DNA of 64,000 bases, taken from NCBI RefSeq assembly GCF_014284195.1, contig NZ_JACOGC010000005.1, positions 186,001 through 250,000 on the forward strand, in the 5' to 3' direction. The notes under the pieces are model-generated. The model saw nothing but the letters and a program-made list of their open reading frames with translations, did no database searches and was not told the DNA's origin. This document shows, piece by piece, positions 36,779-46,607 of this stretch (its first letter is position 1; each line of letters opens with the position of its first letter). The position numbers and the translations under genes were made by a program. The DNA is from Cognatundibacterium griseum. GTDB lineage: Bacteria; Pseudomonadota; Gammaproteobacteria; Burkholderiales; Burkholderiaceae_D.

Positions 36779-38868
36779 GATTGCCCTCCGACCAGACTGG
36801 TGACTCTGATAGTTTTTGTTTCAGGTAATTCGGCATGCGACAGCACTTTCAGCTGAGGCAAAGCTCTGCGCAAAAATCTTGACAGCAAAGCCCGTAAAGG
36901 CGCGGGGACCAGCAGCACAGGCGTCAGCCCCATCTGCTCCTGCTGCCGCGCTGCATTTTCAGTTTGGGATGTCAATGTATCGGCCAGACCCGGCTCCAGC
37001 GCAGCGGCCTCTGCCCCACCGGTATTCATCGCCTGCATCAGCAAACGCTCCAGCCGGCTATCAAGCGTCATGACGCTTAATTCATTGGTGCCCGGGAATA
37101 TCTGCTGAACGATGGCGCGTCCTAATGCCACCCGCACCTGGGCGGTCAGCTCGCTGGCATCCTGTGTATGCATTGCCTGCTCTGCCAGCGTTTCAATGAT
37201 GGTGCGCATATCACGAATATGGACGCCTTCTGTCAGCAGATTCTGCAGCACTTTTTGCAAGGTTGACAAAGGCAACAGTTTCGGTACCAGGTCCTCCACC
37301 ATCTTCGGCATTTCCTTGGCGAGATGATCAAGCAGTTGCTGCACTTCCTGGCGCCCCAGCAATTCTGCCGCATGCGTGGTGATCAGATGATTCAGGTGCG
37401 TCGCAATCACCGTCCCCGCATCTACCACGGTGTACCCCATGGACTGCGCCTGCTCACGCAGGCTGGCGTCTATCCAGATAGCCGGCAGACCAAAAGCCGG
37501 ATCGGTCGTCTCCACACCAGGCAAGGGACCAGTCACCATACCCGGATTAATCGCCAGATACTGACCATTCACTGCCTCCCCTGCGCCGACCTCAACACCT
37601 TTTAAAGCGATCCGGTAAGCAGATGGCTTGAGTTCCAGATTGTCACGAATATGCACCGGCGGAGACAGAAAACCGACTTCCTGAGCAAATTTTTTGCGTA
37701 TTCCTTTTATCCTGCGCAGCAGCTCGCCTCCCTGGGCTTTATCCACCAACGGAATCAGGCGGTAGCCCACTTCCAGGCCAAGCGTATCAACCGGCAAGAT
37801 GTCCTGCCAGGTTGCTTCCTCCATCTCCGGCGCAGCTGCTGCCTGCGTCTCCGGTTTTGCATCCGCAGCCGCAGCAGCCCCCTGCTCCGCCTTTTTACGA
37901 ACCAGATAACCGGCACCCGCCAATAACGCTGCCAGCAGCACGAAAGCGATATGTGGCATGCCGGGAATAATGCCCATGCCACCGATGATGGCAGCGGTAA
38001 TGAACATCACCTGCGGTTTGGCAAACAGCTGTCCGATCAGCTGCCCGCTGATATCCTGCTCACTGGCGACCCGCGATACCACCACACCGGCAGCAGTAGA
38101 AATGATCAGCGATGGAATCTGCGCTACCAGACCGTCACCAATCGCCAGCAAGGTGTAATTTTTAATCGCAGAGGAAAAATCCAGATCATGCTGCACCATG
38201 CCGACAATCAGGCCGCCGACGATATTAATCACCGTGACCATAATCCCGGCAACAGCATCACCGCGCACATACTTTGACGCACCATCCATCGCGCCGTAAA
38301 ACTCGGCCTCCTGCGCCACCTCCGTCCGGCGACGGCGTGCTTCCTGCTCCGCAATCAGGCCTGCATTCAGATCCGCGTCAATCGCCATCTGCTTGCCAGG
38401 CATCGCATCCAGAGCAAAACGGGCGCCGACTTCCGCAATACGGCCTGCACCCTTGGTCACCACGGTAAAGTTAATAATCGTCAGAATAATGAACACGACA
38501 ATACCGACCGTGTAATTGCCACCGATCAGGAAGTGTCCGAATGCCTCAATCACCTTACCCGCGGCATCCGGGCCGGTGTGCCCCTCGGTCAGCACCACAC
38601 GAGTTGATGCCACATTCAGGGAAAGGCGCAGCATGGTACTGACCAGCAGCACTGTCGGAAACACCATGAAATCCAGCGGCTTTACCGTGTACAGACTGGT
38701 CAGTAAAACGATTACCGCAATCGCGATATTGAAACTGAAAAACACATCCAGGACGAATGCCGGCAAAGGCAAGATCATCATCGCCAGCATCAGCACAATC
38801 AACAACGGCGCAGCCAGCGCCCGGCCATTAATCCCGCTCATCCACAGCGGTAACTTCAGGCTATTCAT
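36775..38868 (-). CDS. flhA: Flagellar export gate protein FlhA
   Basis: FlhA forms the export ring of the flagellar type III secretion system. The protein is 697 residues, the normal length. The N-terminal half has about eight membrane helices with the signature GRIAEVGARFALDAMPGKQMAIDADLNAGLI and the cytoplasmic RRRRTEVAQEAEFYGAMDGASKYVRGDA; the C-terminal half is a soluble docking domain for chaperone-substrate complexes (DTLGLEVGYRLIPLVD ...). It overlaps flhB and flhF by 4 bp each, showing tight translational coupling. Confidence 0.97.
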   Translation of the reverse strand: MNSLKLPLWMSGINGRALAAPLLIVLMLAMMILPLPAFVLDVFFSFNIAIAVIVLLTSLYTVKPLDFMVFPTVLLVSTMLRLSLNVASTRVVLTEGHTGPDAAGKVIEAFGHFLIGGNYTVGIVVFIILTIINFTVVTKGAGRIAEVGARFALDAMPGKQMAIDADLNAGLIAEQEARRRRTEVAQEAEFYGAMDGASKYVRGDAVAGIMVTVINIVGGLIVGMVQHDLDFSSAIKNYTLLAIGDGLVAQIPSLIISTAAGVVVSRVASEQDISGQLIGQLFAKPQVMFITAAIIGGMGIIPGMPHIAFVLLAALLAGAGYLVRKKAEQGAAAAADAKPETQAAAAPEMEEATWQDILPVDTLGLEVGYRLIPLVDKAQGGELLRRIKGIRKKFAQEVGFLSPPVHIRDNLELKPSAYRIALKGVEVGAGEAVNGQYLAINPGMVTGPLPGVETTDPAFGLPAIWIDASLREQAQSMGYTVVDAGTVIATHLNHLITTHAAELLGRQEVQQLLDHLAKEMPKMVEDLVPKLLPLSTLQKVLQNLLTEGVHIRDMRTIIETLAEQAMHTQDASELTAQVRVALGRAIVQQIFPGTNELSVMTLDSRLERLLMQAMNTGGAEAAALEPGLADTLTSQTENAARQQEQMGLTPVLLVPAPLRALLSRFLRRALPQLKVLSHAELPETKTIRVTSLVGGQS

Positions 38869-40016
38869 ACCATCACTCCTGCTTGATTATTCGGGTCCAT
38901 CTCAGCCGGAACATTCAGCTGCAGAGGCTCCTCAGGCCGCACCCCGCCACGTTCACGGTATACCCGTAACTGGAACACGTACGCCAAAACTTCCGCCACT
39001 GCTGCATACAAACCTTCAGGAATTTCATCGCCCAGTTCGGTATGCTTAAACAAGGCCCGCGCCAGTGGTGGTGCTTCCAGCAACGGTACCTGATGCTCTT
39101 TCGCCAGTTCACGGATTTTTGCTGCAACCTCATCCGCCCCTTTTGCCACCACCTTTGGTGCGCGCATGCCGCCTTCGGTATATTTTAACGCCACAGCAAA
39201 GTGCGTCGGGTTCGTGACCACCACATCGGCTTTAGGAATTTCCGCCATCATGCGGCGGCGTGCCATCTCGCGCTGCTGCTGGCGGATCTTGGCTTTGATC
39301 TGCGGATTACCATTGGCTTCTTTTGACTCCTGCACCACTTCCTGATGCGTCATTTTCAGTTTGTTTGCGTAATGCCACATCTGATAAGGCGCATCAATCG
39401 CGGCAATCAGGATCAGTGCCGCCACGATCGACATAAAACTGACTGCCATCATGTACCCGACGTGGCCTGTCCCCAGTTTTACATTCTCCAGAGGTAATGC
39501 AAAAATCGCCTCTTTCTGCCCCATGATGACGACCCAGGCCACACTGCCAACCAGCACTGTTTTCAGAATAGCTTTCAGCAACTCGACTCCGGCGCGGGCA
39601 GATATCATGTTGCCCAGGCCAGAAGCTGGATTGAGCCTGCCAAAATTTGGCTCCAATGCTTTTGCGCTGAACAACCATCCGCCAATCAGTAAAGGTGACC
39701 CTAAGGCAACCAGCATCAGCAATACTGCAACGGGAGAAAACGCCAGCATCACATCCAGCAACCCCGAACCAATCTTGCCAATCAAAAGATTAAAATCGAA
39801 TGCCACTTCACGTTCCAGCGTCAAACCGGCAATCAGATTCTGATTTAAATGACTGATCAGCGTATCGCCCATTGTCCACAAAGCACCACCAGCAGCCAGC
39901 AATATCGTTGCGGTGGACAATTCGCGCGACCGCGGAACATCGCCCTCTTCCCGCGCCTGTTCAAGGCGCTTGGGCGAGGCCGGTTCGGTTCTTTCGAGAT
40001 CGCTTTCTTCGGCCAT
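38865..40016 (-). CDS. flhB: Flagellar export switch protein FlhB
   Basis: FlhB controls substrate switching from hook to filament export. The protein is 383 residues: four membrane helices, then a cytoplasmic domain cleaved at NPTH, visible in DVVVTNPTHFAVALKY. The start ESDLERTEPASPKRLEQAREEGDVPRSRELSTA is characteristic. It is the first gene of flhB-flhA-flhF-flhG-fliA-motC-motD; the promoter should lie in the 350-bp gap upstream, but no convincing motif was found. Confidence 0.97.
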   Translation of the reverse strand: MAEESDLERTEPASPKRLEQAREEGDVPRSRELSTATILLAAGGALWTMGDTLISHLNQNLIAGLTLEREVAFDFNLLIGKIGSGLLDVMLAFSPVAVLLMLVALGSPLLIGGWLFSAKALEPNFGRLNPASGLGNMISARAGVELLKAILKTVLVGSVAWVVIMGQKEAIFALPLENVKLGTGHVGYMMAVSFMSIVAALILIAAIDAPYQMWHYANKLKMTHQEVVQESKEANGNPQIKAKIRQQQREMARRRMMAEIPKADVVVTNPTHFAVALKYTEGGMRAPKVVAKGADEVAAKIRELAKEHQVPLLEAPPLARALFKHTELGDEIPEGLYAAVAEVLAYVFQLRVYRERGGVRPEEPLQLNVPAEMDPNNQAGVMV

Positions 40017-40364
40017 TGCCGACTCCTGTTATATTTCTGCACCAACCATGATGCGTTGACACTCATTCACAGATGCCATTATTGGCGAATCAATGACAAC
40101 GGTATGCGATGAACAGCATGGTAAACACCCGTTTATTTCCGATTAAACACATCAATTCACGTAACTAAAAATGTTTCACTAACTTCAAAAAATTACTTTT
40201 CAAACAAAATCATCCCCAAAACCCCCTTACCAATACAATTTCCGTTAAAGAACGCAGAGATTGCATCTTTAATGCGACAAGCTGCGAGCACCCAGCGAAG
40301 CAAATTTTCGTTGCTGAATTCCTGTAAGGTAAAATAGGTTTTTATCAAAATACAAACACCGCTT
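40017..40364. other. Divergent intergenic region between flhB and the repeat-protein gene
   Basis: 348 bp with no gene. A TAAAAT -10 candidate at 40330-40335, with a poor -35 (TTCGTT, 17 bp upstream), faces the plus-strand gene. No sigma-54 or sigma-28 box was seen facing flhB. Confidence 0.5.
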
Positions 40365-41882
40365 ATGAAGCCCTGCCCACTCAAATATTCAGCGATGACA
40401 AGCGCTCTGATGATTGTTTTTTCCGGTTTATTTGCCGGACCAGCCATGGCCGCAGAACCGGATCAAAACGCCATGCCTGTAGAGAAAGAAACCGCTTCAC
40501 TTCACCTTGGTCTGGAAAAAATCAAACTTCCCGGTAGTGAAAACATGGGAATGATTAACACCAGCTATCTGATCCAGATCGCACCTGAACTGTATTTCGG
40601 ACCATCGGTATACGGTTCAGTCAGCGGCAAACGCGGCGGTTTCTATACCATCGGCGGCGAACTGGCCTGGCGCCATCCACTGATATCGAAACTGAATCTC
40701 GAAACCGGCATGTACGTTGGCGGCGGTGGCGGCGGAACTTCACTGGTTGGCGGCGGCCTGATGTTGCGTCCTCACGCTGATCTGATGTGGGATTTCGGAG
40801 GGTATAAAGCAGGTATTTCTGCTTCTCAGGTTCGTTTCCCAAACGGTTACATCAGCAGCAAACAAATCGGCTTGGTCGTCGATTTCGATACCGAGTTTTT
40901 ACATACCAGTGCGTCTTCCGGGGATCATAACCGGCCATTATCAACCCGCACTGGTGTTGGTTTTGACCGTGCCATGGCGGTATTCGGCCGCTATCAGCCC
41001 CGTAGTAATTCACGATTCATCAGCGGCGCGCCACTGCAGCAATCAATTACTTATGTCGGCACCCGCATGGAACGGTTCCTGACACCTGGGGTATTTGTCG
41101 GACTGGAAGCCAATGGCGCTGGTAGCGGCGGCGTGGCGGGTTATGCCGAATATCTGGGCACTATTGGCGCCGAAATGCCGGTATTCAATGACAACTTTAA
41201 AATCGGCACGCGCTTCGATCTGGGTATGGGTGGTGGCGGTGCAGTGTCAGTGGGTGGCGGCATCATGCTTAAAGCCGGTGTGTATGCGAGTGCCAATCTC
41301 AGCAAAAATTTCCATGTCAATCTAGAAGGCGGCTTAGTGGATTCACCCAACGGGAATTTCCGCGCCACCTACGGTTCTGTGGCTCTGCAATGGGATCTCG
41401 ATCACCCGTTCAGTCAGTCCAGCAGTTCTACCGTCATCGCCAATGAGTGGATAGGCGGCACCCAGCATTATTTCAATGCTGCCCGCAAAGACGGCAGCAA
41501 ACGTGATATGGATAACATCACACTGCAACTCAATCGCTATCTGACCGATACGGTTTATCTGACCGGTCAGGCGCACAGTGCATACAGCGGCAATGCCGGT
41601 GGTTACTCAGTCGGCCTGATCGGACTTGGCTATCACAGCCCGAAAACCAGCTCAGGTTTATATGTGGGTGCAGAAATGCTGGCCGGTGCAGCCGGTGGCG
41701 GTGGCGTTGACACCAATGGTGGTTTTTTGATCCAGCCTTCGGCATATTTAGGCATCCAGATCAATAAAAATCTGTCGGCTCAGTTAAACGCAGGCCGAGT
41801 GAAATCACTCAAAGGCAATCTGAACAGCAATCTGCTCGGCCTCGGACTGAGTTATTCATTCGGTACAGTAGAACGTCACTAA
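40365..41882 (+). CDS. Exported protein with three ~104-residue Gly-rich repeats, unknown family
   Basis: The protein is 505 residues. A signal peptide ends near AMA-AEP (residue 30). Three diverged copies of a beta-rich module follow, at about 76-179, 242-347 and 396-500. Each has a Gly run (GGGGGG, GMGGGG, AAGGGG), then a GG-hydrophobic-P/K-A segment, a short turn, and a V/R-x-S/F-P-x-G-N/Y motif before a closing strand (VDFDTEF, ALQWDL, LGLSYSFG). Amphipathic strands and abundant Tyr/Gly suggest an outer-membrane barrel or surface protein, but I do not recognise a family. It stands alone between flhB (divergent) and purL (convergent), followed by a hairpin. Confidence 0.85.
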   Translation: MKPCPLKYSAMTSALMIVFSGLFAGPAMAAEPDQNAMPVEKETASLHLGLEKIKLPGSENMGMINTSYLIQIAPELYFGPSVYGSVSGKRGGFYTIGGELAWRHPLISKLNLETGMYVGGGGGGTSLVGGGLMLRPHADLMWDFGGYKAGISASQVRFPNGYISSKQIGLVVDFDTEFLHTSASSGDHNRPLSTRTGVGFDRAMAVFGRYQPRSNSRFISGAPLQQSITYVGTRMERFLTPGVFVGLEANGAGSGGVAGYAEYLGTIGAEMPVFNDNFKIGTRFDLGMGGGGAVSVGGGIMLKAGVYASANLSKNFHVNLEGGLVDSPNGNFRATYGSVALQWDLDHPFSQSSSSTVIANEWIGGTQHYFNAARKDGSKRDMDNITLQLNRYLTDTVYLTGQAHSAYSGNAGGYSVGLIGLGYHSPKTSSGLYVGAEMLAGAAGGGGVDTNGGFLIQPSAYLGIQINKNLSAQLNAGRVKSLKGNLNSNLLGLGLSYSFGTVERH

Positions 41883-42226
41883 TTACCGGCTCAAAAAAAT
41901 CCACCTTACGCAAGCCGTCTCATTAAAGTTTTGAGATATTCAGGCACTGACGATTATGGCCCCTTCGAGGGGCCGTAATCATTGAGGTACTGATTTAGAT
42001 CGAACGAGGGTCTTTTCAAATTCGTACAAATTTCGTTGCTCCATATAGATTACCACTTCAAATCTATTTGAATCTCTCTCATTGGGCAGTTATTTCACAA
42101 ACTTCAAATACCCAAGATAAGTACAAGCAGACACGACTCACCCAATATGAACGGCACCTAAAACAATGGGCAGATCGTTTTGTACGACCTGCCCATTGTT
42201 TAAAGGTGATTCACCCGCAGTCAGAT
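41883..42226. other. Convergent intergenic region with two strong hairpins
   Basis: 344 bp without a gene. GATTATGGCCCC-TTCGA-GGGGCCGTAATC (41952-41980) is a 12-bp stem without a following T run, possibly an end signal for the repeat-protein transcript. A second hairpin at 42161-42201 is listed as the purL terminator. Confidence 0.65.
42161..42202 (-). terminator. Terminator of purL
   Basis: AAACAATGGGCAG and CTGCCCATTGTTT form a 13-bp perfect stem, extended after one mismatch by TCGT/ACGA, and end in TTTT on the minus strand, 25 bp past the purL stop. Confidence 0.85.
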
Positions 42227-45200
42227 TCAGCCAACCCACTTTCTGGCATTACGGAACATCCGCATCCATGGTGAATCTTCTTTCCAGTCATCCGGATGCC
42301 ATGACTGAATCGCAGAACGGAAAACGCGCTCCGCATGTGGCATCATGACGGTAAAGCGACCATCCTGATTGGTAACAGACGTGATACCTTGCGGTGATCC
42401 GTTTGGATTAAAAGGATAAGCTTCCGTTGCAACGCCCCGATTATCGACAAAGCGCATTGCCTTGATCGCATCCTGCAAATTTCCGGTAGTTGAGAAATCA
42501 GCATAACCTTCCCCATGGGCGACAGCAATCGCCGTGCGTGTACCCGTCATTCCGTCAAAGAAAATCGAAGGTGAAGGCATAATTTCCACCATAGCAAACC
42601 GTGCCTCAAACTGCTCGGATTTGTTTTTCGTAAATTTCGGCCATGCCTCTGCACCAGGAATGATCGATTTCAGATTGCTCATCATCTGGCAGCCATTGCA
42701 AATACCCAGACCAAACGTATCCTGACGATGGAAAAACGCCGCGAACTGATCTGCCATCATGGCATTGAACAGGATCGTCTTGGCCCATCCCTCACCTGCT
42801 CCCAGCACGTCACCGTAAGAGAAACCACCTACAGCGATGAGCCCTTTGAACTCTGCCAGACTGACACGACCAGCAATCAGATCACTCATGTGAACGTCCA
42901 CCGCTTCGAAACCGGACTTATGCATCACGTAAGCAGTTTCAATGTGAGAATTCACACCCTGTTCGCGCAAAATCGCAACCCGTGGTTTAACGCCGGTGGA
43001 AATGTAGGGCGCTGCCACATCTTCATTGATATCAAACGTCAGCACCGGTTGAATACCGGGGTCCTTCAGGTCCAGCAAGCGGGCGTATTCTGCGTCGGCA
43101 CATGCCGGATTATCCCGCATTCTGGCGATCTGCCAGCTGGTCTTACTCCAGATCTGATGTAAGGAGGAGCGACTCTGGCTGAATATCTGCTTGGCATCCC
43201 GCGTGAATTCGATCACATCGCGCGTATCCGGTTTGCCGATGATATGGCTGCATGCACCCAGATCAAATGAACGCAACACATCCATGACTTCCGTGCGCTG
43301 CGCTGTCCTGATCTGAATCACTGCACCGAGTTCTTCATTGAATAACGCGCGCAGAGTCTGGTCATTGCGTCGTTCTGCAATCTGACCAGCCCAGTTTTTA
43401 GCGTCCCCCTGATCAGCAGCATGTTCTGGATCCATCGTCAGGATATCCAGATTCACGGACAAACCAGCACGTCCGGCAAATGCCATCTCGCACAAGGCAG
43501 CAAATAAGCCGCCATCTGATCGGTCATGGTAAGCCAGTAATTTCCCTTCACTGTTGAGCTGCTGGATCGCAGAGAAGAATGCTTTCAGATCATCTGCGCT
43601 ATCCACATCCGGCGTCTGGCCTCCAACTTTCTGCATGACTTGAGTAAAGCAGGAGGCGCCCAGGCGGTTTTTACCACGACCCAGGTCAATCAAAATCAAG
43701 GATGTATCACCCTGATCAAGGCGAATCTGCGGTGTCAGTGTTTTACGCACATCGTAAACCGGTGCAAAGCCTGAAACGATCAGCGAGACAGGAGATGTGA
43801 CCGATTTATCACCCTGTTCATCTTTCCAGGTAGTACGCATGGAAAGCGAGTCTTTGCCGACAGGAATACTGATACCTAAAGCCGGACACAAATCCAGACC
43901 AACCGCTTTAACAGTGTCAAATAAAGCTGCATCCTGACCTGGTTGCCCGCATGCAGCCATCCAGTTAGCGGACAACTTGATATCCGAAATCTTGCTGATC
44001 GGCGCGGCGGCAATATTAGTGATTGCTTCGCCCACAGCCATGCGTCCGGAAGCCGGGGCGTTGATAACAGCCAGAGGAGTACGCTCCCCCATCGACATTG
44101 CCTCGCCCAGATACCCTTCAAAACTCATGGTTGTGACGGCACAATCAGCAACCGGAACCTGCCACGGCCCCACCATCTGATCCCTGACAGTGGTCGCGCC
44201 AACGCTGCGATCGCCAATCGTAATCAAAAATGATTTATCGGCTACTGTTGGCAGACTCAATACGCGCTGAACCACCTCACTCAGCTCGATGCCGGTCAGA
44301 TCGAGCGGGGAAAACTGTTTGCTGACACGCTCCACCTTGCGATGCATTTTGGGTGGCTTACCCAACAAGACATTCATTGGCATATCGACCGGCGCATTAT
44401 TGTGCTCAGGATCAATCACCTTTAACTGGCGCTCTTCCGTTGCAGTACCGACGACGGCAAACGGACAGCGTTCGCGTTCACAGAATGCCTGAAAAACTGC
44501 CAGTGATTCCGGCGCAATCGCCAGCACATAACGCTCCTGTGACTCATTACTCCAGATTTCTTTCGGTGCGAGACCACTCTCTTCCAGCGGAACTTTACGC
44601 AAGTCAAACAATGCGCCGCGCCGGGCATCGTTGGTAATTTCCGGAAACGCATTCGACAATCCACCAGCACCGACATCGTGAATCGACAAAATCGGATTCT
44701 GTTCACCCAGTTGCCAGCAGGAGTTAATGACTTCCTGAGCCCGGCGCTCCATTTCCGGATTACCGCGCTGCACAGAGTCGAAATCCAGATCTGCCGTGTT
44801 GGTACCGGTTGCCATAGAGGACGCCGCACTGCCCCCCATTCCAATACGCATACCAGGACCACCCAGCTGAATCAGCAGGCTGCCGACCGGCAAATCATTT
44901 TTCTTGGTATGACGGGCAGAAATATTGCCCATGCCACCGGCAATCATGATCGGCTTATGGTAACCATACACTGTGCCGCCAACATTCTGCTCGTAGGTAC
45001 GGAAATAACCTGCCAGATTGGGGCGACCAAATTCGTTATTAAATGCCGCACCACCAATCGGCCCTTCCACCATGATCTGCAACGCGGAAGCAATGCGGTC
45101 TGGTTTACCATATGCAGCATCAGTCAATGTGTCACCATCACAGTCAGTCGCATTTTCCCAGGCCTGCACATGACCAGGCAGCATCAGATTCGAGACTGTG

Positions 45201-46225
45201 AAACCTGTCAGGCCTGCTTTCGGTTTGGCGCCACGCCCAGTCGCACCTTCGTCGCGAATCTCACCACCGGCACCGGTCGATGCGCCAGGGAAGGGAGAAA
45301 TCGCTGTCGGATGGTTATGTGTTTCAACCTTCATCAGGATATGCGTCTCTTCCACAGATGGCTGATAAGTATTGCCAGCTGCTGCCTGAGGATAAAACCG
45401 CATTACCGGCGCCCCGGCAATCACGGAAGAGTTATCGCTGTAAGCAATGATGGTTCCTTCCGGATTTTTCTCATGCGTATTCCGGATCATCTGGAACAGG
45501 GATTTATCCTGCTCCACACCATCAATCGTCCAGTCCGCATTAAAAATTTTATGCCGGCAATGCTCACTGTTTGCCTGAGCGAACATCATCAGCTCCACAT
45601 CCGTCGGATTGCGCTTTGCGGTCAGAAATGCGTCTTCCAGATAATCAATTTCATCATCTGACAGCGCCAGCCCTAATGCGCTATTTGCGTTTAACAGCGC
45701 CGCTTTTCCGCCTTCCAGCACATTCACGAATTCCAGAGGTTTGGCTTTCAGTTCAGAAAACAGAGCCTTCACGGCATCCAGATCAGTCAGCACCATCTCG
45801 GTCATGCGGTCATGTAATTGTGCCGCCACGGCATCACGCAGCTCCGGCGCGAGTTCTTTGGTTCCGCCGAAGAATCCAGATTTCATCTGGATAAAATAAG
45901 CAATACCGCGCTCAATCCGGTGGATCTGACGCATACCGCAATTCCGCGCGATATCCGTCGCTTTGCTGGCCCAGGGAGAGATCGTTCCGATGCGTGGAAT
46001 GACGATAAACATCAGCCCATCTTCTGTCCCGGTAAATTGTTCGCCATACTCCAGCATCGCCCCGAGACGTTCGGTTTCGTTTTTTTGCAGATCTGCATGA
46101 AGATCAACAAAATGTTGGTAACGCGCAGTGATACCAACAATATTGGAATCAATTTCTTGCAGTCTGGAGAGAAGATTCGATGAGCGGAAAGCAGACAGGG
46201 CGTTGGAGCCTGGCAATATCAACAT
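42227..46225 (-). CDS. purL: Phosphoribosylformylglycinamidine synthase
   Basis: PurL converts FGAR to FGAM in purine synthesis using ATP and glutamine. The protein is 1332 residues, the large single-chain form of beta- and gammaproteobacteria. The N-terminal domain is followed by two AIRS-like halves ([71 protein letters not shown]) and a C-terminal glutaminase with the catalytic Cys in [12 protein letters not shown] and PHAERVFR near the end. It is monocistronic on the minus strand; mutS diverges from it. Confidence 0.98.
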   Translation of the reverse strand: MLILPGSNALSAFRSSNLLSRLQEIDSNIVGITARYQHFVDLHADLQKNETERLGAMLEYGEQFTGTEDGLMFIVIPRIGTISPWASKATDIARNCGMRQIHRIERGIAYFIQMKSGFFGGTKELAPELRDAVAAQLHDRMTEMVLTDLDAVKALFSELKAKPLEFVNVLEGGKAALLNANSALGLALSDDEIDYLEDAFLTAKRNPTDVELMMFAQANSEHCRHKIFNADWTIDGVEQDKSLFQMIRNTHEKNPEGTIIAYSDNSSVIAGAPVMRFYPQAAAGNTYQPSVEETHILMKVETHNHPTAISPFPGASTGAGGEIRDEGATGRGAKPKAGLTGFTVSNLMLPGHVQAWENATDCDGDTLTDAAYGKPDRIASALQIMVEGPIGGAAFNNEFGRPNLAGYFRTYEQNVGGTVYGYHKPIMIAGGMGNISARHTKKNDLPVGSLLIQLGGPGMRIGMGGSAASSMATGTNTADLDFDSVQRGNPEMERRAQEVINSCWQLGEQNPILSIHDVGAGGLSNAFPEITNDARRGALFDLRKVPLEESGLAPKEIWSNESQERYVLAIAPESLAVFQAFCERERCPFAVVGTATEERQLKVIDPEHNNAPVDMPMNVLLGKPPKMHRKVERVSKQFSPLDLTGIELSEVVQRVLSLPTVADKSFLITIGDRSVGATTVRDQMVGPWQVPVADCAVTTMSFEGYLGEAMSMGERTPLAVINAPASGRMAVGEAITNIAAAPISKISDIKLSANWMAACGQPGQDAALFDTVKAVGLDLCPALGISIPVGKDSLSMRTTWKDEQGDKSVTSPVSLIVSGFAPVYDVRKTLTPQIRLDQGDTSLILIDLGRGKNRLGASCFTQVMQKVGGQTPDVDSADDLKAFFSAIQQLNSEGKLLAYHDRSDGGLFAALCEMAFAGRAGLSVNLDILTMDPEHAADQGDAKNWAGQIAERRNDQTLRALFNEELGAVIQIRTAQRTEVMDVLRSFDLGACSHIIGKPDTRDVIEFTRDAKQIFSQSRSSLHQIWSKTSWQIARMRDNPACADAEYARLLDLKDPGIQPVLTFDINEDVAAPYISTGVKPRVAILREQGVNSHIETAYVMHKSGFEAVDVHMSDLIAGRVSLAEFKGLIAVGGFSYGDVLGAGEGWAKTILFNAMMADQFAAFFHRQDTFGLGICNGCQMMSNLKSIIPGAEAWPKFTKNKSEQFEARFAMVEIMPSPSIFFDGMTGTRTAIAVAHGEGYADFSTTGNLQDAIKAMRFVDNRGVATEAYPFNPNGSPQGITSVTNQDGRFTVMMPHAERVFRSAIQSWHPDDWKEDSPWMRMFRNARKWVG

Positions 46226-46607
46226 GGCAAAAGGGATAGTTGAGGCAATAGCCCGAGTCAGGTTCAGTTTCCCGGTGACTATCGCGGGTTAGACGAGAAA
46301 ACCATGATTATACCTTGATGCCCTTGACCGCTCCAGAATAATGGGCGATCAGTCCGAAGGAAATGATTTAACAGAAATTCGTCCGGCAGAGGTCCTGTAT
46401 GGAGTGCCCTGCCCTAAAATTAGCCATGCCGGTAGATTATAATGTGCACCAATTGCAACGCCCCCAAAGCTTGCCTTTTTCCATCGCATGCTGCCCTCCC
46501 GTCACGAATGCCCGGAACAGCCTGTGCACTGTGCAGCATGTTTTTGAGAAATATGGCACGTCGCACGACAAAACAATTTTAAAATAATAAAAATCACCTC
46601 CTTACTT
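46226..46607. other. Divergent purL/mutS intergenic region
   Basis: 382 bp with no gene on either strand. It must hold promoters for both genes; an A/T-rich TTTTAAAATAAT at about 46570-46585 is a -10 candidate for mutS. Just before mutS lies ATCACCTCCTTA, resembling the 3' end of 16S rRNA instead of a ribosome-binding site. Confidence 0.5.

Noticed and set aside
41934..41960. TAAAGTTT after the repeat-protein gene, as a possible sigma-28 -35
   Set aside because: The base pattern 11 bp downstream matches only 4 of 8 -10 positions, and no plus-strand gene follows.
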